Shown: positions 32,583-41,793, counted from the stretch's first letter. The stretch is 64,000 nucleotides of DNA from Clostridium sp. D33t1_170424_F3 (GCF_015667585.1 NZ_JADPEG010000005.1:63044-127043); one strand, 5' to 3'. Notes: generated by a model from the letters alone, not told the origin. Numbers and translations are program-made.

Positions 32583-32627
32583 AGCAGTAAAAAAGCGAAG
32601 ACCGGTATAACCGGTCTTCGCTTTTTT
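32583..32627. terminator. Bidirectional terminator
   Basis: Perfect stem AAAAAGCGAAGACCGGT / ACCGGTCTTCGCTTTTT with a three-base loop. It ends the proposed minus-strand small RNA. Confidence 0.92.
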
Positions 32628-32703
32628 GGGGAGGAGTTGTATTGAAAAGGCGTGACAATCTTTGCCACGGAACTTATAATCAAGCTTTGTTTTCCTTTTT
32701 CTG
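32585..32703 (-). ncRNA. Candidate small RNA of about 120 nt
   Basis: A full consensus promoter (TTGACA-17-TATAAT) starts a transcript that hits a perfect terminator about 75-120 nt later, before any gene. Just before the terminator stem the RNA has the C/U-rich stretch AACTCCTCCCC (complement of 32628-32637), which is complementary to Shine-Dalgarno sequences, as in several Gram-positive regulatory RNAs. Inferred only. Confidence 0.45.
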
Positions 32704-32709
32704 GTTTCC

Positions 32710-32738
32710 ATTATAATACCGGGAAAAAGCACTGTCAA
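32710..32738 (-). promoter_or_regulatory. Perfect consensus sigma-A promoter without a gene
   Basis: Minus strand TTGACA (32733-32738), 17-bp spacer, TATAAT (32710-32715). It is the only perfect match to consensus I found. Confidence 0.75.
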
Positions 32739-33012
32739 TCATTTCACAAATGTGTTGGATAGAATCTCTGTTTTGGACAAAACGTGACTTTTCAAATGGG
32801 ATTTTTAGCGATTTTTTACATGAAGTTTTCGACGATTTTCGTAATAAAAAGAGGATGTCGATCGATTTATCAGTTTACTTAGATGAATAGAAGATGTGTA
32901 GAAATCGTAGAAACAACACCGCCGAAGGTCTCGTTTTGCGGAAAACGGAGTCCTTCCATTAAAAATATGATGCGTCCAAATAGAAACATTCCGATTTCTA
33001 CCTGAAATGTGG

Positions 33013-33018
33013 TACAAT
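33013..33018 (+). promoter_or_regulatory. Extended -10 of the first rlmD gene
   Basis: TGG then TACAAT, 45 bp before the start; the -35 is weak. Confidence 0.45.
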
Positions 33019-33063
33019 AGACCTAAAATCAAATCGGTAGGCAAAGGGGCTTGAAATACGCGC

Positions 33064-34428
33064 ATGGAACAGATCAAAAAGAACGACCGGATTGAGTTGG
33101 AAATTACCGGATATACGGCGGAGGGAAGCGGCGTAGGCCGCTGGCAGGGAATGGCGGTTTTTGTGCCGATGGCGGCCGTTGGGGACCGCTTGGAAACGCG
33201 CGTGTTAAAAGTGGCCAAAACCCACGCGTTTGGAAAAATAGAACAGATTTTACAGCCATCCCCGGAGCGGGTCGCGCCGGACTGTGCGCATTTCTCCCAG
33301 TGCGGCGGCTGCGTCTATCGACATCTCTCCTATGAGGCGGAACTACGGGCCAAGCTGCAGCGCGTCAAGGACGCGATAACGCGCATCGGCGGCTTTCCGG
33401 ACCTGCCGGTCCGGGAAATTCTCGGCGCGGAACAGCCGGACGGATACCGCAATAAGGCGCAGCTGCCGATCGGCAGGGGGCCGGACGGGGAAATTGTCCT
33501 GGGCTTCTATGCGAACCACAGCCACCGGATCGTCGGCTGCGACCAATGCCGCCTGCAGCCGCCCGCCTTTGCGGCGGCGATGGACGCATTTCGCGAATGG
33601 GCGCGGCTGAGCGGCGACGAGCCTTACGACGAACTGACGGGAAAGGGCCGCCTGCGCCACCTGTACCTGCGCCAGGCCGACGCGACCGGCGAGGTGATGG
33701 TCTGCGTGGTGGTTAACGGGAACGGCGTGCACAAGGAACCGGAGCTGGTCGAACGGCTGCGGGAAAAAGTTCCCGGACTGAAAAGCGTGATGATCAACAG
33801 CAACCGCGAGCGGACCAATGTGGTGCTGGGCAAAAAGAACCGCGTGGTCTGGGGGCAGGACCATATCACAGACCGCCTCTGCGGGCTGGAATTTCACATT
33901 TCCCCGCTGTCCTTTTATCAGGTGAACCGCACACAGGCGGAGCGATTGTATCAAAAGGCGGCGGAATACGCGGGCCTGACCGGGAAAGAGACGCTGCTGG
34001 ACCTCTACTGCGGCACAGGGACCATCAGCCTGTCCATGGCGGGCCGCGCCGGGCGGGTGATCGGCGTGGAGGTGGTAGCGCAGGCGGTGGAAGACGCGCG
34101 GGAAAATGCGGTGCGCAATGGGATCGAAAACGCGGAATTCTTCTGCGGGGATGCGGCGGAAGCCGCCGCAGAGCTGCGCGCCCGTGGGGAAAAGCCGGAT
34201 GTGGTGATTCTGGACCCGCCGCGCAAGGGCTGTGCGCCGGAACTGCTGCAGACCGTGGCGCAGATGCAGCCGCAGCGCGTTGTGTATGTCTCCTGCGATC
34301 CCGCCACACTGGCAAGGGATTTGAAGCGCCTCGCGGAGCTCGGCTACGAGCCGCAGGAACTGACGCCGGTGGATATGTTCCCAAGGACCGCGCATGTGGA
34401 AAGCGTGGTGCTTTTAAATATGAGATAG
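33064..34428 (+). CDS. rlmD: 23S rRNA (uracil-C5)-methyltransferase RlmD type, with TRAM domain
   Basis: 454 residues. N-terminal TRAM domain (about 5-62, IELEITGYTAEGSGVGRWQGMAVFVP), iron-sulfur Cys set CAHFSQCGGC plus CDQC, SAM-binding LLDLYCGTGTISL, VILDPPRKGC and the catalytic-Cys motif YVSCDPATLARDL. It methylates U1939 (and in Firmicutes often U747) of 23S rRNA. A second paralogue without TRAM lies at 41971. ATG 33064 has a weak, distant AAAGGGG. Confidence 0.93.
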   Translation: MEQIKKNDRIELEITGYTAEGSGVGRWQGMAVFVPMAAVGDRLETRVLKVAKTHAFGKIEQILQPSPERVAPDCAHFSQCGGCVYRHLSYEAELRAKLQRVKDAITRIGGFPDLPVREILGAEQPDGYRNKAQLPIGRGPDGEIVLGFYANHSHRIVGCDQCRLQPPAFAAAMDAFREWARLSGDEPYDELTGKGRLRHLYLRQADATGEVMVCVVVNGNGVHKEPELVERLREKVPGLKSVMINSNRERTNVVLGKKNRVVWGQDHITDRLCGLEFHISPLSFYQVNRTQAERLYQKAAEYAGLTGKETLLDLYCGTGTISLSMAGRAGRVIGVEVVAQAVEDARENAVRNGIENAEFFCGDAAEAAAELRARGEKPDVVILDPPRKGCAPELLQTVAQMQPQRVVYVSCDPATLARDLKRLAELGYEPQELTPVDMFPRTAHVESVVLLNMR

Positions 34429-34489
34429 GAATATAGATAAAAAGAGTCGCGCATCTGCAAAGCATGAAATAAAAAATAGGAGAAACCAT

Positions 34490-34966
34490 ATGAAACTGCT
34501 TTTTAAACAGCGCTTTTTTTCCTGGTTTGACAGCTACGACATTTACGACGAAAACGGGAAAACCGTCTATACCGTGGAAGGGAAGCTCAGTTGGGGCCAT
34601 CTGCTGGAAATCCATGATGCGCTCGGGCGCCATGTGGGGACCGTGAAAGAAGAGGTGCTCTCATTTTTACCGCGTTTTGCGCTCTATGTGCAGGATCGGA
34701 AAATCGGGGAGATCAAAAAAGAGCTGACCTTTTTTAAACCGGCCTTTACCCTGGACTGCAACGGCTGGAGTGTAAAAGGTGATATTCTGGAGTGGGACTA
34801 CCAGGTCGACGCGCCGGGCGGGAGAACGGTGATGCTGGCCAGCAAGGAGGTCTGGAACTGGACGGATACATACACGCTTTCCATTGAGCGGGAAGAGGAC
34901 GCGCTGCTTTGCCTGATGATCGTATTGGCGATCGACGCTGCCAAGTGCTCCAGAGGGAACGGATAA
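34490..34966 (+). CDS. LURP-one/YxjI-family protein
   Basis: 158 residues. MKLLFKQRFFSWFDSYDIYDENGKTVYTVEGK, the GRHVGTVKEE turn and the final hydrophobic helix (ALLCLMIVLAIDAAKC) match the YxjI/LURP-one fold, a beta barrel around one helix related to scramblase/Tubby domains. Its bacterial role is unknown; lipid or membrane contact is likely from structure. Start follows AGGAGAAACC. It lies 62 bp after rlmD. Confidence 0.85.
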   Translation: MKLLFKQRFFSWFDSYDIYDENGKTVYTVEGKLSWGHLLEIHDALGRHVGTVKEEVLSFLPRFALYVQDRKIGEIKKELTFFKPAFTLDCNGWSVKGDILEWDYQVDAPGGRTVMLASKEVWNWTDTYTLSIEREEDALLCLMIVLAIDAAKCSRGNG

Positions 34967-35031
34967 GCTGCCCTTCCAATTGGGAAGATGGCGGGACGCG
35001 AGAGGGAAAAAGGGAACAGGGGATTGGTATC

Positions 35032-36195
35032 ATGAAAACAAATGGATTTATAGGAAATATGTATCGGAGAAGTGCAGACTACTTTACCCATTACCGGGAG
35101 GATATCACAAATAATAATTTTATTATTTTGCGCAAGGCCGGGATTATCTATTTACTTTTGCTTACGTTTTATGCGGTGCTTTCTACTTTTATGTTCCGGA
35201 ATACCACGCTGCTCAGCTGCTATGTTGTCTTTTGGGTGCTGTCGGTTGCGTTTGTCATTGTAGCAAGGAACTGTTACATAAAGCACAGGAAATCTTACCG
35301 CGCGATGCAAACGCTCTGTATGCTGTTTATTGTGCTGGTGATGGCGTTTATCATAGTAATCAGTGTGTTTCCGTATCCTACCAAACCGTCCATCTTTTTT
35401 CCCATCATGTATCTGGTCATGACGGTTCTGTTTGTCTTTCCCATGTGGAAGACAAACCTGCTGCTGTCGGCAATTGAGGCGGTGTTTGTAGTGCTGGTTC
35501 TTTTGTTTAAAACGCCGGACGGCTATTCCTATGATATTTTTGCTTCGGTGACAGCCTGGGTGATCGGATTTGCCTTTACATATCTCATTCTGGACCTGCG
35601 CCTTCGGGAAAACGACGTCCGCCGTGAGCTGGAGCGGATCAGCCTGATCGACGAGATCACAGGGCTCTCGAACCGGCGCGACTTCAACCGGTACATTGCA
35701 CAGACATATGCGGAATGCCGGCGGAAAAAGCAGCCGATCGCCCTGTTTATGATGGACATCGACCATTTTAAAGATTACAACGACGATTATGGACATCTGG
35801 CCGGGGACGCCTGCCTGTCCCTGCTGGGGCAGGCGCTGCACGATGTCTTTGCGGAGAACGACATATATATTTCCCGTTACGGGGGAGAAGAATTCACATT
35901 GGTCCTGGTGGGCCGGCAAGTCAGGCAGACAGAGCAGATTGTCGAAGAAATTATGGATTGTGTGCGGCAGTGTGCAATTGAACGGAAGGGAAGCGCCACA
36001 GGCTACATTACCATCAGCATCGGCGTGGCGCAGGACGCCTGCCCGCAGAAAGAATCCTATATTGATTTGATTCAGCAGGCGGACACCGCACTGTATTATG
36101 CCAAGGAGAATGGACGCAATTGCGCGGCATATTACCATGAAGAAATGGGCTTGAAGAAGAAAACAGGATCGCCTGTTACGGGGTTGCACCAATGA
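35032..36195 (+). CDS. Membrane diguanylate cyclase (GGDEF)
   Basis: 387 residues. Five to six membrane helices at about 35-195 form a MASE-like sensor (IIYLLLLTFYAVLSTFMF, VLVMAFIIVISVF). The GGDEF domain is at about 210-380: LIDEITGLSNRRDFNRY, MMDIDHFKDYNDDYGH, and the active site SRYGGEEF. No RxxD I-site precedes GGEEF, so product inhibition is probably absent. It makes c-di-GMP. Its stop overlaps the start of an EAL gene by 4 nt, so synthesis and breakdown enzymes are coupled. ATG 35032 follows AGGGGATT. Confidence 0.92.
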   Translation: MKTNGFIGNMYRRSADYFTHYREDITNNNFIILRKAGIIYLLLLTFYAVLSTFMFRNTTLLSCYVVFWVLSVAFVIVARNCYIKHRKSYRAMQTLCMLFIVLVMAFIIVISVFPYPTKPSIFFPIMYLVMTVLFVFPMWKTNLLLSAIEAVFVVLVLLFKTPDGYSYDIFASVTAWVIGFAFTYLILDLRLRENDVRRELERISLIDEITGLSNRRDFNRYIAQTYAECRRKKQPIALFMMDIDHFKDYNDDYGHLAGDACLSLLGQALHDVFAENDIYISRYGGEEFTLVLVGRQVRQTEQIVEEIMDCVRQCAIERKGSATGYITISIGVAQDACPQKESYIDLIQQADTALYYAKENGRNCAAYYHEEMGLKKKTGSPVTGLHQ

Positions 36196-38342
36196 AAGAA
36201 AATCAAACTGGTCGTTGGCAGGCGGTTTACCGCTGGCTGGAAGAAAATAAAATCCTGCTGTCTATCCGGCAGGGCATGATGCTGGCGGTTCCCCTGATTA
36301 TGACGGGGGCTGTGGCTTTGCTGCTGCTCAGCATCCCGATCCCGGCCTATCAGGAGCTGTTGTCCACCCTGTTTGGAGGGGCGGTTCGTCAGTTCCTCTC
36401 CACCGTACAGGGTGCAACACTGGGAATGATTTCCTTCGTGATTCTGGTAACCACCAGCATCAGCTATGAATCGCTGAGCCGCCTGCCCTATCGCGGCGTC
36501 GTGCCAATGGTCAGCCTCTGCTCCTATGTAGCCTTTACGGCCGGCGGAGACCAACAGATGGCGTTTACCATCTTTGAAAGCACCTGGTTGTTTCACGCTA
36601 TTTTCTGCGGTGTGGTTTCGTCCGCCGCCTTTGTCTGGCTGAAGGGCCGCCTGCCGGAGGGCGGGCGGATCTACACGGACGGGGAAGACGATCTGTTCCA
36701 GTACGCGCTGCATGCGGTTATTCCTGCGGCGGCGGTGATCGCCGCCTTTGCGCTGTGCAACCGCCTGCTGATGAGCGTGTTCGGCACGTCGAACATCCAG
36801 ACGGTATTCTGGGAGTCGGGCAACCGCGTATTTGACCATCTGGGCCGGAACCTGGGAAGCGGTCTGCTGTTTCTGCTTCTGATGCACCTGATGTGGTTTT
36901 TTGGTATTCACGGCAGCAACGTTCTGGATGACGTGGCAAGGAACGTGTTCAATGCCGGTCTGGACGTCAATGTGCAGCTGGTCGCTGCCGGGCAGGCGCC
37001 GACCGAAGTGATCAGCAAGCCGTTTTTTGACACCTTTGCGCTGTTCGGCGGCTGCGGCGCGCTGCTGTGCCTGATTCTGGCGATCCTGCTGGCGGAGCGC
37101 CGAACCAATATCCGGCGGCTGACCAAAGCGGCGTTTTTGCCCGCGTTGTTCAATATGAACGAGCTGATGATTTTTGGCCTTCCAATTGTGCTGAATCCGG
37201 TCTACCTGATCCCGTTTGTCGGCGCGCCCCTGCTGCTGGCGGCAATCAGCTATTTTGCGACGGTTTGGGGCTTTGTGCCTTACGTTACGCACTCTGTAGA
37301 ATGGACCACGCCCATCTTTCTGAGCGGCTATGTGGCGACCGGTTCCGTGGCGGGCAGCCTGCTGCAGCTCTTTAATCTGGCGGTCGGCACAGCCGTCTAT
37401 TTTCCGTTTGTGCGCCTGGCGCAAAAGCTGCACCACCGGAACCGCGAGGAAAATATCAGCCGCTTGGCGGATGAGGTCCGGGCGATGGAGCAGCACGGCC
37501 AGCGCCAGCCGCTGACGGCCCGTACCGACATGCTGGGCATGACGGCAAAAGGTCTGGCGGGAGATCTGCGGCGCGCGATCCGTGCCGGACAGGTACAGCT
37601 GCACTATCAGCCGCAGGTGAACCGGGACGGCGTCATTGTCGGCGCGGAGGCCCTTCTGCGCTGGCGCCGTGAGAACGGGCAGTGTTTTTATCCGCCGCTG
37701 GTCATTGCCATCGCGGAGGAAACCGGACAAATGGACGATTTGGGCAGCTTCATCATCCAGCAGGCGTGCGCCGACCTGGAAGAATTGACCTGTCTGTTCG
37801 GCAACGGCATGGAAATTTCCATCAACCTGACGGCGGGACAGATTTCTGACGGCAACGTGCTGCAGGAAATCCGGGATAAGATCAGTGCCCACCGTTTTAA
37901 AGGAAAGCAGCTGGGATTGGAGCTGACGGAGCAGACAGCCCTGCAGATTTCTCCTGAAATCAGTGAACAGCTCCAGAACATGCGCGGCCTTGGAATGCAG
38001 GTGATTATGGACGACTTCGGCATGGGGCACAGCTCCATGATGTACCTGCGGGAAAACCAGTTCGACGTAGTCAAGCTGGATGGCAGTCTGGTGCGGGATG
38101 TGCTGACCAACAAGCGCAGCCGGGATATCATTTCCTCCATCATCTATTTGGCGGAATCGCTGGAATTCCAGGTGATCGCGGAATTTGTGGAAACGGAAGA
38201 ACAGCGCGCCGTGCTGGAAGAGCTGGGATGCGTGTTTTATCAGGGGTATCTGTTCAGCAAGCCGGTGCCGTTTGAAGATTTGATCAAACTGGTTGCAAGG
38301 AACCGCAACGGGATCGAACAAAACAATCAGGAAAAGGAATAA
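36192..38342 (+). CDS. PTS EIIC-like membrane domain fused to c-di-GMP phosphodiesterase (EAL)
   Basis: 716 residues. Residues about 1-415 resemble the EIIC domain of lactose/cellobiose PTS permeases (IRQGMMLAVPLIMTGAVALLLL, FGIHGSNVLDDVARN, FNMNELMIFGLPIVLNPVYLIPF). Residues about 455-705 are a complete EAL domain: GAEALLRWRR, NLTAGQ, LELTEQ, MDDFGMGHSS, VKLDGS, VETEEQ and YQGYLFSKP. All metal and catalytic residues appear present, so it should hydrolyse c-di-GMP. No EIIA or EIIB is nearby; the EIIC part may work as a sugar sensor. It overlaps the upstream cyclase (ATGA). Confidence 0.9.
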   Translation: MKENQTGRWQAVYRWLEENKILLSIRQGMMLAVPLIMTGAVALLLLSIPIPAYQELLSTLFGGAVRQFLSTVQGATLGMISFVILVTTSISYESLSRLPYRGVVPMVSLCSYVAFTAGGDQQMAFTIFESTWLFHAIFCGVVSSAAFVWLKGRLPEGGRIYTDGEDDLFQYALHAVIPAAAVIAAFALCNRLLMSVFGTSNIQTVFWESGNRVFDHLGRNLGSGLLFLLLMHLMWFFGIHGSNVLDDVARNVFNAGLDVNVQLVAAGQAPTEVISKPFFDTFALFGGCGALLCLILAILLAERRTNIRRLTKAAFLPALFNMNELMIFGLPIVLNPVYLIPFVGAPLLLAAISYFATVWGFVPYVTHSVEWTTPIFLSGYVATGSVAGSLLQLFNLAVGTAVYFPFVRLAQKLHHRNREENISRLADEVRAMEQHGQRQPLTARTDMLGMTAKGLAGDLRRAIRAGQVQLHYQPQVNRDGVIVGAEALLRWRRENGQCFYPPLVIAIAEETGQMDDLGSFIIQQACADLEELTCLFGNGMEISINLTAGQISDGNVLQEIRDKISAHRFKGKQLGLELTEQTALQISPEISEQLQNMRGLGMQVIMDDFGMGHSSMMYLRENQFDVVKLDGSLVRDVLTNKRSRDIISSIIYLAESLEFQVIAEFVETEEQRAVLEELGCVFYQGYLFSKPVPFEDLIKLVARNRNGIEQNNQEKE

Positions 38343-38349
38343 AATAATC

Positions 38350-39498
38350 ATGGAATGGATACAGAAAGACAGTTGTCTGGATGCATATCTGCAATCCAGC
38401 CGCAGCATCGATTTTACCGATCCGCTGATTCAGGCGCAGGCAGAATCGATATTCAGGGACTGCGGCGGTGAACTGGAAAAAATCAACGCCGCTTTCCTGT
38501 TTGTGCGTGATGAAATACCGCATTCCGGCGATCTCAGGAGCCGCCGCGTTACACGCACCGCATCGGAAGCGCTGCGGTACCGGGAGGGCATCTGCTATGC
38601 GAAATCCGCTTTACTGGCTGCTTTGCTGCGCAGCACCGGGATTCCAGCGGGGATCTGTTACCAGCGGCTGACACGGGGCGATACGCCCGAAACGGGATAC
38701 TGTATCCACGCGCTGAACGCGGTATATCTCTCCGGATGGGACCGCTGGGTGCGGCTGGACGCGCGCGGCAATACGGGTGTAAAAAACGCACAATTTTATA
38801 TGGATGATCCGCTGCGGGAACAAGTCGCGTTTCCGGTGCGGCCGGCGTACGATGAAAAGGATTATACGGAAATTTATGCGGAGCCGCTGCCCGCCGTGAT
38901 GCAGACGCTGGAACGGTACGAGGACTGCCGCGAAATGCTTGCGCACGGTCTGCCGCAGTCGCTCGATGGAAAGCCCCCTGTCATTTTGGAAACAGACCGT
39001 TTGCTCCTGCGGGAGATGCAGGAAGAGGACCTGCCGGACCTGCGGGAAATCTTGCAGAACAAAGAGGTGATGACCGCCTACGAACACGCTTTCAGCGAGC
39101 AGGAAGTGCGCGATTGGCTGGAGAATCAGCAGCGCCGCTACCGGGAGGACGGATTCGGCCTGTGGGCGGTTGTACTCAAGCAGACGAAGGAAGTGATCGG
39201 ACAGACCGGCCTGACCATGCAGGACGCGGGCGGAAAACAGGTGGTCGAGGTCGGCTATCTGTTTAAGAAATCGTTTTGGCATAAGGGGTATGCGACGGAA
39301 GCCGCCATTGCCTGTAAGCGCTATGCGTTTGAAACGCTGCATGCGGAAGAGGTGTACTCCATCATCCGGGACAACAATTTCGCTTCCCAGGCGGTGGCAA
39401 GAAGAAACGGAATGCGGCCGGTCGGTCGGATCGTCAAGCAGTATTATCAAATGGAACTGCCGCATCTGCTTTTCCGGGCGGAGCGGCAAAGCTTCTGA
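38350..39498 (+). CDS. Transglutaminase-like domain fused to GNAT acetyltransferase
   Basis: 382 residues. Residues about 1-200 are a transglutaminase-like fold with catalytic Cys in REGICYAKSALLAALLR, His in YCIHALNAVYL and Asp in WVRLDARGN. Residues about 215-380 are a RimJ-type GNAT: LETDRLLLREMQEEDLPDL, VEVGYLFKKSFWHKGYATEA and NFASQAVARRNGMRPVG. Both sets of motifs look intact. It is cytosolic, without signal. The joint suggests that one protein or peptide substrate is processed twice. It lies 7 bp after the PDE gene, in the same run. Confidence 0.88.
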   Translation: MEWIQKDSCLDAYLQSSRSIDFTDPLIQAQAESIFRDCGGELEKINAAFLFVRDEIPHSGDLRSRRVTRTASEALRYREGICYAKSALLAALLRSTGIPAGICYQRLTRGDTPETGYCIHALNAVYLSGWDRWVRLDARGNTGVKNAQFYMDDPLREQVAFPVRPAYDEKDYTEIYAEPLPAVMQTLERYEDCREMLAHGLPQSLDGKPPVILETDRLLLREMQEEDLPDLREILQNKEVMTAYEHAFSEQEVRDWLENQQRRYREDGFGLWAVVLKQTKEVIGQTGLTMQDAGGKQVVEVGYLFKKSFWHKGYATEAAIACKRYAFETLHAEEVYSIIRDNNFASQAVARRNGMRPVGRIVKQYYQMELPHLLFRAERQSF

Positions 39499-39696
39499 AC
39501 CGGCATGGGGCAGGGTGGGGTGGCCATGTTATCTGCGGCGCGGATGTGGAGAACATGAAAATGGTGTGTTTTCCCAAATTTTGCGTACTTTCCAGGTGAT
39601 CTGTCAAAAAAGGACTTTTTGTTGCTTTGAAATTGAAAAAATCCTGCAAGTTTTCTTAATAAAATAAAAAATATTTTCCAAAATTCACCTGTATAT

Positions 39697-39725
39697 ATGA
39701 CAATAAATTCCTATTCCCGTATCAT
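39697..39725 (+). promoter_or_regulatory. Sigma-A promoter of the repeat protein
   Basis: ATGACA (39697-39702), 17-bp spacer, TATCAT (39720-39725). A CCCGGC/GCCGGG hairpin (39742-39758) lies in the leader. Confidence 0.6.
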
Positions 39726-39786
39726 TAAAGAACATGGATAACCCGGCAAACAGCCGGGAGAACGATGAAAGGGTGGGATATTTTTT

Positions 39787-41703
39787 ATGAGAGGTATGAA
39801 AAAATGGCTGGCTCTGCTGCTGACGCTGGCAATGGTGTGCTCCTGCGGCTTGACGGCGTTTGCCGCTTCGGGCGGGCGCAATGCCAGCGCGACGTTCCGG
39901 GTGACGGATCCAAGCGGAAAGACCAGCTCCGGCACGATCAATTTTGCGCGCGGCGAAAGCTTTACCATCGGCTACACCTGGGGAAAGGACCCCAACTACA
40001 AGTACAAGGATTGCTGGGTGCTGACGATCAACGGCGCACAGATCGTCCAGCGCTACGGAAAGTACACCTTTATGAAGGTTGACGGCGTGAACGGCGTCGA
40101 TCCGCTGAAAGGGAACCTGTCTCAGGCGACCATTCTCTATGAAGGAAGCAGCACCAGCGGGACTGCTCCTTCCGTCATCTACGCGGCGCAGGACTGTACC
40201 CCTGCCGGGACGATCACCTATTCGGGCTACGGCTGGCAGGGCGGCTCCACGCTGAACTTCAACCAGGCTCCCGCGCCCGCTGAATATGCGCTGACCTACA
40301 GCGCAAACGGCAGCGCGGTGACCAATCTGCCGGCAAACGGCGTTTATACAGCCGGCAAAACCGTTGTGATTCCCAATCAAAAGCCGGAACGCGAGGGGTA
40401 CACCTTCCTGAACTGGCTGGACGCGGCGGGGAACAAGGCGTATAATCCGGGAGACAGCTTTGCCATGCCGGAGCGTTCTGTAACGCTTACCGCGCAATGG
40501 AAAGAGAATACCACCACGCCGGAAGAGTGGCAGCGCGATACGTACAAGACATTTACAGTGACCGATATGGACGGCAACAAGACCACACAGACTATCTTTT
40601 TTAACAGCAAGGAGTCCTTTACCATCGGCTACGCCTGGGGTAAAGACCCGCTGAACCAGACCAAAGACTGCTGGGTGCTGACGATCAACGGCGCACCCGT
40701 CAGCCAGGATGGCGCGGGAAAATATGCGTTCTACAAGGTGGACGGCGTCAACCTGACCAATACCGCGGGCTATGCGGGACCGCCCACCAGGGCGACGATC
40801 AGTTATGAAGGCAGCCGGAGCGCAGGCGTCGGCCCGTCCGTCATCTATGCGCCGCAGGATTGTGTGCCGAACCGCGTGCTGACCTATGCCAATTTCTCCG
40901 GCAATCTGTGGGAGGGCATCCAGTTTGTCAGCACAAAGAAATCGTACGACGTTTTGTTTGCCGGCAACGCGGACGGCGAACCCGTGGCCGGCATGCCGGA
41001 GAACACCACCTGCGTGGAGGGTGAAAGCTATTCCATTCCTGCCGAAGAACCCAGCCGCGACGGCTTCCGCTTCCTGGGATGGAAGGGCGCGGACGGTGAG
41101 ATTTACCGCGCGGGAACGGAAAAGGACGGCTTTACCATGCCGGGCGAGGCCGTGACGCTGGCCGCCCAGTGGGAAAAGATCGTGACCGTTTCCGGTACTG
41201 TTGTTTTAAACAGTGCAGCGCTTGCAAACTATCCGGTTGTCCTGAAAAATCTGGATACAAACGACACCATGAAGTTGACGACGGATGCAGATGGAAAGTT
41301 TACATCTGGTGATTTAAAGGCGGGAAAATACCGTTTGTATATCGCGCAGAATGACGACCATTACGGCTATTTTGCCGACTTTACCGTGGACGGTGTTGCA
41401 GTGCGCGACATTGCACTGGAGTCCAAGGCGCCGGTTGCAGTGGCGGAGCCGGTATTAAAAGGGACGGTAACCACTGCGGATGGTGCGTTTGCAGCAAATT
41501 ATTCCATTTCCCTGCGCAATTTGGGGACGAATGAAGCGTTTTCCGTTCATACAGATGCGGACGGGCATTATGAGCTGGAGAATATTCCGTTTGGGACTTA
41601 CCGCATCTACATTGGTGCGAAAAACGGCAGCGCCGCGTACAGCGCAACCTTCCAGGTTAATGCGACCGGGACGGAGCATAATGTGGTATTAAAGGCCGCA
41701 TAA
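39787..41703 (+). CDS. Secreted repeat protein (DUF4430-like, InlB-type and SdrD/CarboxypepD-like modules)
   Basis: 638 residues. Signal peptide MRGMKKWLALLLTLAMVCSCGLTAFAA. Two matching modules of about 130 residues (35-165 and 246-377) share ESFTIGYxWGKDP, KDCWVLTINGA and SVIYAxQDC. Each is followed by a Listeria-Bacteroides (InlB B) repeat with REGYTFLNW and MPERSVTLTAQW or the corresponding GFRFLGWKG and TLAAQW. The C-terminus has two carboxypeptidase-regulatory-like beta sandwiches (TTDADGKFTSGDLKAGKYRLYI, HTDADGHYELENIPFGTYRIYI). No wall anchor is seen. Probably a surface or matrix protein; role unknown. Start at 39787 is spaced well from AGGGTGGG. Confidence 0.82.
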   Translation: MRGMKKWLALLLTLAMVCSCGLTAFAASGGRNASATFRVTDPSGKTSSGTINFARGESFTIGYTWGKDPNYKYKDCWVLTINGAQIVQRYGKYTFMKVDGVNGVDPLKGNLSQATILYEGSSTSGTAPSVIYAAQDCTPAGTITYSGYGWQGGSTLNFNQAPAPAEYALTYSANGSAVTNLPANGVYTAGKTVVIPNQKPEREGYTFLNWLDAAGNKAYNPGDSFAMPERSVTLTAQWKENTTTPEEWQRDTYKTFTVTDMDGNKTTQTIFFNSKESFTIGYAWGKDPLNQTKDCWVLTINGAPVSQDGAGKYAFYKVDGVNLTNTAGYAGPPTRATISYEGSRSAGVGPSVIYAPQDCVPNRVLTYANFSGNLWEGIQFVSTKKSYDVLFAGNADGEPVAGMPENTTCVEGESYSIPAEEPSRDGFRFLGWKGADGEIYRAGTEKDGFTMPGEAVTLAAQWEKIVTVSGTVVLNSAALANYPVVLKNLDTNDTMKLTTDADGKFTSGDLKAGKYRLYIAQNDDHYGYFADFTVDGVAVRDIALESKAPVAVAEPVLKGTVTTADGAFAANYSISLRNLGTNEAFSVHTDADGHYELENIPFGTYRIYIGAKNGSAAYSATFQVNATGTEHNVVLKAA

Positions 41704-41725
41704 AGGAAGAATGGAAATAATATGG

Positions 41726-41755
41726 GACGCTCTCCTTCGGGAGGGCGTCTTTTTA
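41726..41755 (+). terminator. Terminator of the repeat protein
   Basis: Stem GACGCTCTCC-TTCG-GGAGGGCGTC with TTTTT. Confidence 0.92.
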
Positions 41756-41793
41756 CATGCTGTAAAAGTCTGGCTTTTTACAGGAATCCCGGC

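Larger units (their letters stand above)
32480..33063. other. 584-bp intergenic region with orphan promoter and terminator
   Basis: Contains the terminator at 32589-32627, the minus-strand consensus promoter at 32710-32738 and an AT-rich stretch up to the rlmD promoter. No open reading frame with both Shine-Dalgarno and promoter is present. A 24-codon plus-strand frame from TTG 32642 follows GGGGAGGAG but has no promoter. Confidence 0.6.

Noticed and set aside
32642-32716. 24-codon plus-strand frame MKRRDNLCHGTYNQALFSFF with GGGGAGGAG Shine-Dalgarno
   Set aside because: It follows a perfect terminator with no promoter between; the minus-strand small RNA explains the region better, though not proven.
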